Assembly (NCBI GenBank): GCA_003024985.2
Contig: PXIH01S0039727.1
DNA: 10,491 nucleotides
Direction: 5' to 3' (one strand)
Source: Euperipatoides rowelli
Taxonomy: Eukaryota > Onychophora > Udeonychophora > Euonychophora > Peripatopsidae
Below are positions 6,531 to 10,491 of this stretch, piece by piece; the stretch's first letter is position 1, and each line of letters starts with the position of its first letter. Made by a program: the position numbers and the translations under genes. The notes beneath the pieces were generated by a model. That model had not been told where the DNA came from and made no database searches. It worked only from the letters and a program-made list of their open reading frames with translations.

Positions 6531-7402
6531 GGTAGTACTAGGGGGTCTTAGAACACATTGTAATAATACATTGTACATAATATTATTAGGATGTATACTG
6601 TATATACAGTACATATAAACAGTATAATGTAACATAACCAATAGCTGTCAGCTGATCATACTATTGTATCTTATGTTGGATATGTCCTGTCAGCCATATT
6701 ATCATAACTATTATTAGTAATGCATAAGCATATCAGAGATATTTGTGAAAGTACTGTTGCTGAGATAAGGCATGTAAGATNGCAGGATTGTGAATGAAAT
6801 GGCTAATTAGCTTAACGAGTAATTATTAATTGTGATCTTTGTATGCGCATGTGTGTTTAGATATAAATATATGTGTGTATGGTTTACAAGCGATTATTAC
6901 TTGCTTTTCTCTTTATCTTGTCTGGCAATGTTTATTTCCAATTGTGCTTACTGTATGCAGCTTTTTCCTCTACTTAGAATATTTTTATTGTACCATTGTT
7001 TTTCATGTTGATATGAATAAAGTGATGGAGTTTATGAATAGCAGTTTACATATGCTGTCAATTTCATTTCTTCCAGTTGTTGGCAGCAGTTTTTCATTAT
7101 TTGTTATAAAATACCAACCAGTAATTTATAATAGACAATGCAGCTGTGATTCAGTTATTTGTAGACTATGTATTTTAAAATTTATCTCATGTTTTGCCCT
7201 TGTAATTTGATGTGGTATCGAGAAGAACATTTTTATGAAGATACCTAGACAATAAATAACAATTACAATTGAGAATAAAAAAAAATATTTTTTTAGTTGC
7301 TTTCAATATTTAAAAAAAAAAATAGCTGTTGATAACAATAATAATCAATATTTTTAACAATAATTTATAAGTTTAATTGTAATATGGTAATGATTTTTGC
7401 AG
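6531..7402. other. AT-rich stretch; one long hydrophobic open frame of doubtful reality
   Basis: The only notable open frame runs at 6839-7210 on the plus strand (123 codons from a TTG). It is very rich in Leu, Phe, Ile, Cys and Val, as expected when T-rich DNA is translated, and it has no recognised domain, Kozak context or splice partner. A 16-bp palindrome lies at 6596-6611, an ambiguous base at 6781 and an AATAAA at 7017. The last bases are the polypyrimidine tract and AG of the following plus-strand exon. Confidence 0.4.
6596..6611. repeat. Perfect 16-bp palindrome TACTGTATATACAGTA
   Basis: The sequence is identical to its own reverse complement. It equals two overlapping copies of the TACTGTATAT motif, which also occurs at 2755, 4177 and 4728 and, inverted, at 4709 and 5393. 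Confidence 0.85.
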
Positions 7403-7477
7403 GTTTGATGCCATGAAAGAATTGTTTATAAAACAGAATGATGGAAACACTAAAATTACATCTGAAGGCCGGACCAA
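7403..7477 (+). CDS. Internal exon of an unrecognised plus-strand gene
   Basis: A 75-nt block is bounded by ATTTTTGCAG|G and CCAA|GTAATT. Only one frame is open, entering with the third base of a codon and reading FDAMKELFIKQNDGNTKITS then EGRT, with two bases of a Lys codon left over. The block is clearly less AT-rich than its flanks. Its leftover AA is completed by the first base of the next exon (8120). The peptide is hydrophilic and probably helical at its start; I cannot assign a family. No upstream exon was identified between the first LTR-like repeat and this site. Confidence 0.65.
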
Positions 7478-8119
7478 GTAATTTTTTTAAAATTAAATTT
7501 CACCTCTTGATAAAACATTTAAAATTTTATTAAAAAAAAATACTTTTTAAAAATATGGTATATGTTTTTACAAGCTTATTTCATGGATTCTTTTAAAAAC
7601 ATAAATTATGTTACCACATTATCCTAATTAATAACTATTCTTACAAGAGGATTCATTTCAGCAACAAGATTACTAGAAGTCATGCTTTTAAAATTTTAAG
7701 AACTTAGTAAATTAGTTTATCTTGTTTGATATAGAATTACAGTATTTTCTCTTTTTTTTTTTTTAATGTAAAAAGACATCCTTATTGAAGGCAACCTAAT
7801 GGCAGAACTCTAGCTAATGTATACCTAACACTAAAATGTATGTGCACAAATATATTGGCCAAAATATATGACATTTGGCAAGTATTTTTTAATCCAACTT
7901 GACAAATCAATTGTATTATATCTTTGATTTTAAGATATTTTTAACATTTTAAATTAATAAATTTAATAATTTTTACAAATTTTTTGTTCATGGTCAACAA
8001 TGAAGAACAGTAATCAGCTGTTTGTTTTGTACACACTTTTGATTGACAGTTAGGTTGACTTCTGTCAACAGATTAGCTGACAGAACTGTATGAACTGTCT
8101 TTGATCTATTTAATTTCAG
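7478..8119 (+). other. Intron between the two plus-strand exons
   Basis: This 642-nt AT-rich stretch has GT at its start and TTTAATTTCAG at its end. It holds one member (about 7495-7590) of the repeat shared with about 4990-5085. No further coding is seen. Confidence 0.55.
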
Positions 8120-8155
8120 AGAAATTGAGAGAACAAAAATGAACAAGCAATACCG
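8120..8155 (+). CDS. Second exon of the plus-strand gene
   Basis: A 36-nt block between TTTAATTTCAG and the donor GTAATA (CCG|GTAATA) continues the previous exon in phase: AA|A GAA ATT GAG. It reads KEIERTKMNKQYR, the last Arg codon being completed by the next exon. The joined product of the two exons is 37 residues without a stop. An exon this short is not rare in animals, but the evidence is limited to splice sites, phase and composition. Function is unknown. Confidence 0.58.
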
Positions 8156-8690
8156 GTAATATAGTTTTAATCATTTTAGGAATTTAGGCTGGAAAAGTGA
8201 AATTTTAAAAATGTGTGCAACTAAAATGAAAAATGACACAAATGTCTAGGAATGTCAACTGTAACAAAATAATAAACTTTTAAAACTTGCGATTAATATT
8301 TTTTTTTAAATAAATTGATAAACTGTTCTTACGTGAAAACAGTGCCACTGCTCTATAGAAAAGTTTGGGTTTTCTTTAGCTAGGATTAAAAAGTTGGTCT
8401 TTTTTAATATGAAACAATGATTATTAAGGCGGCAAGGGAATAAAATTCTCAATTTTATTTCCAAATATTTTTTTTACCAGGGCAGGATAGGAATATTTTA
8501 AGTACATTGTAAATATAATATGTTCAGTCATTTTTTTGGGGGGGCACATGTGGTAATTTATGGTATAATATTTCAATATTTTACGTATTTTAAAACTGTA
8601 AAAAGTAATATATTAAAAATATGCCGAAGATTAAATTGAAGAAAAAACAATTTTTCTTTAAATATTTTGATTGTTAGAAGTACAAATGTA
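8156..8690. other. AT-rich, probably intronic stretch
   Basis: No gene is seen. A good acceptor (T-rich tract ending ACCAG at 8476-8480) would continue the previous exon only for Ala-Gly before a TAG at 8488-8490, so it is a weak candidate for a very short terminal coding exon. A T7-G7 run lies at about 8532-8545. Confidence 0.4.
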
Positions 8691-8876
8691 AGGCCTGATA
8701 TGCTACTAATGTAGAATATCAGCCTGAGTGACCAGAGTGTTTTCAGCCCCACAATACCCGGAGCTATCAGAAATGATATTTAGACACAGAGAGACTAAGA
8801 AACAAAATGTACTGGAAAAACGTATTTATTGTGAGATAAATTATAAATTAGGTAATAATATGATAGTATGCTATAA

Positions 8877-8903
8877 ATATATAAATAAATAAATAAATAA
8901 ATA
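8877..8903. repeat. (TAAA)n microsatellite
   Basis: A run of about five to six TAAA units occurs inside copy B, flanked by TATAAATA on the left and ATTATGG on the right. Confidence 0.85.
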
Positions 8904-9337
8904 TTATGGTAAGATATTATATTACACAAAACACAATTACAATCATATGCTCAGAATAAGGAAAAATACATTGTGTGTGTGTGCTGATTTCTGTTGGATC
9001 ATGATCATAAGGAGAATAAAAATATCGAAATGTTATTGCAGTAATTATTATGGATAAGCAATATTATTTTGATATTGTAAAGTACATTACGGGCATTAAT
9101 GGTATCTCTTCTCCTTCTTGTAAGGACTGCGAATGGCAACCTGACTATCACACCCTGACAATATTGATAAGGGAAGTTATCACTGGCCAAGCACGGATCT
9201 TATGTTAAAACTGGACAATTGTAGATTAGTAAGCCTATCAGGCTTCTTACTACGCTGATACTAATTTGAAGCCACAATGTAGGCTGAGATACGATAACTG
9301 ATATGGAAAATTACTAGGATTAACCTAGGCTGGAGTA

Positions 9338-9378
9338 CAGGGCTTAACCCTGGCAGGAACAAATGCTGAGCAGGGTAT
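9338..9378. repeat. CAGGG...CCCTG hairpins of copy B
   Basis: Two short palindromes follow each other: CAGGG-CTTAA-CCCTG (9338-9352) and, from about 9372, CAGGGTA-TCT-TACCCTG. The first has a counterpart in copy A (CAGGG-ACTATG-CCCTG, 6142-6157). In both copies the first is followed by GGC(A/T)GGAAC. Confidence 0.7.
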
Positions 9379-9440
9379 CTTACCCTGATTGATGATACGC
9401 TGTTTAGATCTGCTGGTGGAAGTCCAGAACAAACTGATCC

Positions 9441-9463
9441 TTTGGCTTTTATAGTAAGCCAAA
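9441..9463 (-). promoter_or_regulatory. Minus-strand TATA box inside a perfect hairpin, copy B
   Basis: TTTGGCTT (9441-9448) and AAGCCAAA (9456-9463) form a perfect 8-bp stem. The TATAAAA of the minus strand (plus-strand TTTTATA, 9447-9453) spans its 7-base loop and the last stem bases. CCAAT-type elements lie 50 to 90 bases upstream on the minus strand. Confidence 0.55.
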
Positions 9464-9500
9464 GAATTCAGCAGGATTTTCTGATACAATGGTCATATTG

Positions 9501-9547
9501 CTATTGGCTCATTTCATGACAGTTTTGACCAATCATAGAGCCAATAG
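9501..9547. repeat. Perfect 10-bp inverted repeat with CCAAT boxes, copy B
   Basis: CTATTGGCTC (9501-9510) and GAGCCAATAG (9538-9547) are exact reverse complements. The 27-base spacer contains another CCAATC (9529-9534). The arrangement parallels copy A at 6251-6289. Confidence 0.85.
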
Positions 9548-9866
9548 ACCTTTTGCTTAACATTTGGTCCGTCTTTTTTGGCGGTTAGCATAATAGGCCA
9601 GATGGAGGCTTAGCCTCATATTGGTGAGGAGATAGGTTGCTCAGGGGTCAGACAGGAAGTGGTTGGTTGTTTGGTTTAGTGGGTGCTGGCTGGTAGGTAA
9701 ATAATGTCCTTAATGGTGGTTTGAGTTCGTTTTGTTATTTGCTACTGCTGTTTTACTGTTTATTATTTTATTATTGCTTATGATTTACTACTGCATCATT
9801 TATTAATGTTTGTTCGACTTTGACAAGATAGTTCGTTTGACAATAAATGTTTGTTGTATGTTTTAG

Positions 9867-9999
9867 GCAAACCAATGCTAAAGTTTTATTGCAGCAAGAT
9901 ATATTTTGTGAACAGTTTACTATAGCTCATCTCTTACAGCACACACATTATACATTGTTACACACACACACACACCAAAATAACCAAGGTTTATTATAA
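9867..9999 (+). CDS. Possible third, terminal exon of the plus-strand gene
   Basis: After TTGTATGTTTTAG (AG 9865-9866) the first G would complete the split Arg codon left at 8155, and the frame then stays open for 43 codons to TAA at 9997-9999. It begins QTNAKVLLQQDIFCEQFTIA and ends in a His/Thr repeat encoded by a (CA)n microsatellite (about 9961-9975). The phase match has a one-in-three chance of arising randomly, the low-complexity tail is unattractive for a real protein, and the position is next to copy B. It could equally be repeat-derived. Confidence 0.25.
9960..9975. repeat. (CA)n microsatellite
   Basis: This is an uninterrupted CA dinucleotide tract, preceded by CACACACATTATACATTGTT, which suggests that an older, longer tract was interrupted. 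Confidence 0.9.
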
Positions 10000-10056
10000 T
10001 AATAAAATATTACAACATTAATTATGATAATACAATTATGACAGCAACTTGTCTTG

Positions 10057-10110
10057 CTACTTTTTCTGGGCAGGTTGCTGGCTCATCTTCATCTTTGGAT
10101 TATCTTCATC
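10057..10110 (-). CDS. Possible C-terminal tail of a minus-strand gene
   Basis: On the minus strand a short frame reads DEDNPKMKMSQQPAQKK and then TAG (plus-strand CTA at 10057-10059). About 62 bases after the stop there is an AATAAA (plus-strand TTTATT at 9990-9995), a reasonable terminal-exon layout. A weak acceptor (TTTCAAAAG) lies immediately upstream, and an in-frame stop at 10126-10128 limits the frame. The polar, basic tail is not diagnostic and no partner exon is visible in the remaining 380 bases. Low confidence. Confidence 0.2.
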   Translation of the reverse strand, partial: DEDNPKMKMSQQPAQKK

Positions 10111-10491
10111 TTTTGAAATAATATACTATTAGTTAGAAATATTACAAATTATTATATGCTAATAGCAAACTTTATTGTAACAATAATATTATACAGAGTG
10201 TTGTTGTTGTATACATATAAGAAGCTGGGCAATTGTATACAGTTCTTATAGAGATGTATCTGCAGGGTTATTATACAAGCACTAGATAATAGGTATGTCA
10301 ATTTAAGGTTCTTTTATTGGGATGTAAAATATGGATTTGCCGTAAAATGCCGAGCAATGGCACATGCGCTCTTATCATTCGTTTGGGGGGAGGGGAATGG
10401 GGAGGGGGTGCTCTCGTTAGCCTCCATGCAAGGAAACCTTAGATTTACCACAATGCATTGCAAAACTGACCAGGCGCTCTTCTTTGGATAG
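10111..10491. other. Right edge: AT-rich, then abruptly GC-richer DNA
   Basis: No gene is supported. From about 10335 the sequence changes from roughly 70% A+T to near-balanced composition with several CpGs, two GCGCTCTT repeats (around 10368 and 10474) and a G-tract cluster. It may be the edge of another repeat or of a promoter region cut by the window. Confidence 0.4.
10385..10408 (+). other. G-quadruplex motif
   Basis: Four G runs (10385-10390, 10392-10395, 10399-10402, 10404-10408; lengths 6, 4, 4 and 5) are separated by loops of 1, 3 and 1 bases. This satisfies the usual four-tract G4 rule with very short loops, which are the most stable kind. It is the only such cluster in the window. 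Confidence 0.8.

Larger units (their letters stand above)
8690..9800 (-). mobile_element. LTR-like repeat, copy B (minus orientation)
   Basis: This is the diverged, slightly longer counterpart of copy A. Shared anchors in the same order are GACTAAGA (8793-8800), AATAAA on the minus strand (TTTATT at 8825-8830), the CAGGG...CCCTGGCAGGAAC block (9338-9360), TTTTATAGTA (9447-9456), the ATTGGCTC/GAGCCAAT inverted repeat and GGTCCGT (9566-9572). The interval between the CCCTGG block and the TATA element is about 60 bases longer than in copy A. Identity is too low for the two copies to be the twin LTRs of one recent element, and the DNA between them holds host-like exons, so they are best read as independent insertions. 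A (TAAA)n microsatellite (about 8880-8900) and a (GT)n tract (8971-8982) are embedded. Termini are approximate. Confidence 0.6.

Noticed and set aside
6839-7210. 123-codon hydrophobic open frame on the plus strand, resembling a small membrane protein
   Set aside because: It starts at TTG, is explained by translation of T-rich DNA, has no recognised domain or splice partner, and has AATAAA and acceptor-like sites inside it.
8481-8490. Terminal coding exon of two codons after the acceptor at 8480
   Set aside because: It fits the phase but adds only Ala-Gly before TAG and no poly(A) signal follows closely, so it is not listed as a gene part.
9005-9190. 61-codon minus-strand frame
   Set aside because: It lies inside LTR-like copy B, has no domain and no matching frame in copy A.
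5620-9800. Copies A and B as the two LTRs of a single element with 6531-8690 as its internal region
   Set aside because: The copies are too diverged to be LTRs of one insertion, and the interval holds small spliced exons rather than gag/pol-like sequence.
1-10491. CRISPR arrays, tRNA or rRNA genes, bacterial operons or prophage
   Set aside because: No regularly spaced direct repeats, no cloverleaf or rRNA signature and no prokaryotic gene organisation were found.

Overview
This is a eukaryotic, almost certainly animal, genomic window. It is roughly 70% A+T and full of homopolymers and microsatellites, and its short coding blocks are flanked by GT-AG splice signals. No bacterial operon structure is visible. 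I cannot name the species; a piggyBac-type transposase, small phased exons and CCAAT/TATA promoters fit many invertebrate metazoans. There is one ambiguous base (N at 6781).

Layout. (1) 1-2216, + strand: a decayed piggyBac-family transposase. All three catalytic aspartate codons and most of the C-terminal Cys/His-rich finger survive, but the reading frame is broken by at least six small indels, two nonsense codons and a retained 107-nt intron whose donor has become AT. (2) 2217-2906: AT-rich DNA with no gene seen. (3) 2908-4649, - strand: two adjoining internal exons (63 and 432 nt, both phase 0) of an unrecognised, very Lys/Glu-rich protein, separated by a 1.25-kb intron. The piggyBac copy lies beyond the donor of the downstream exon, antisense to this gene, and may sit in one of its introns. 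(4) About 5620-6530 and 8690-9800: two diverged, same-orientation copies of one repeat. Each has a minus-strand CCAAT/TATA promoter and a downstream AATAAA signal, like solo LTRs, and many short perfect inverted repeats. (5) 7403-7477 and 8120-8155, + strand: two small exons that splice in phase into 37 residues of another unrecognised protein; a possible third exon begins at 9867. (6) The last 170 bases are suddenly GC-richer and carry a perfect four-tract G-quadruplex motif.

The genes do not form a pathway. The window looks like intronic or intergenic animal DNA with parts of two host genes and at least three mobile-element insertions. The most useful observations are the intron-bearing piggyBac relic with an AT donor, the previously unlabelled spliced exons, and the hairpin-rich LTR-like repeat family.
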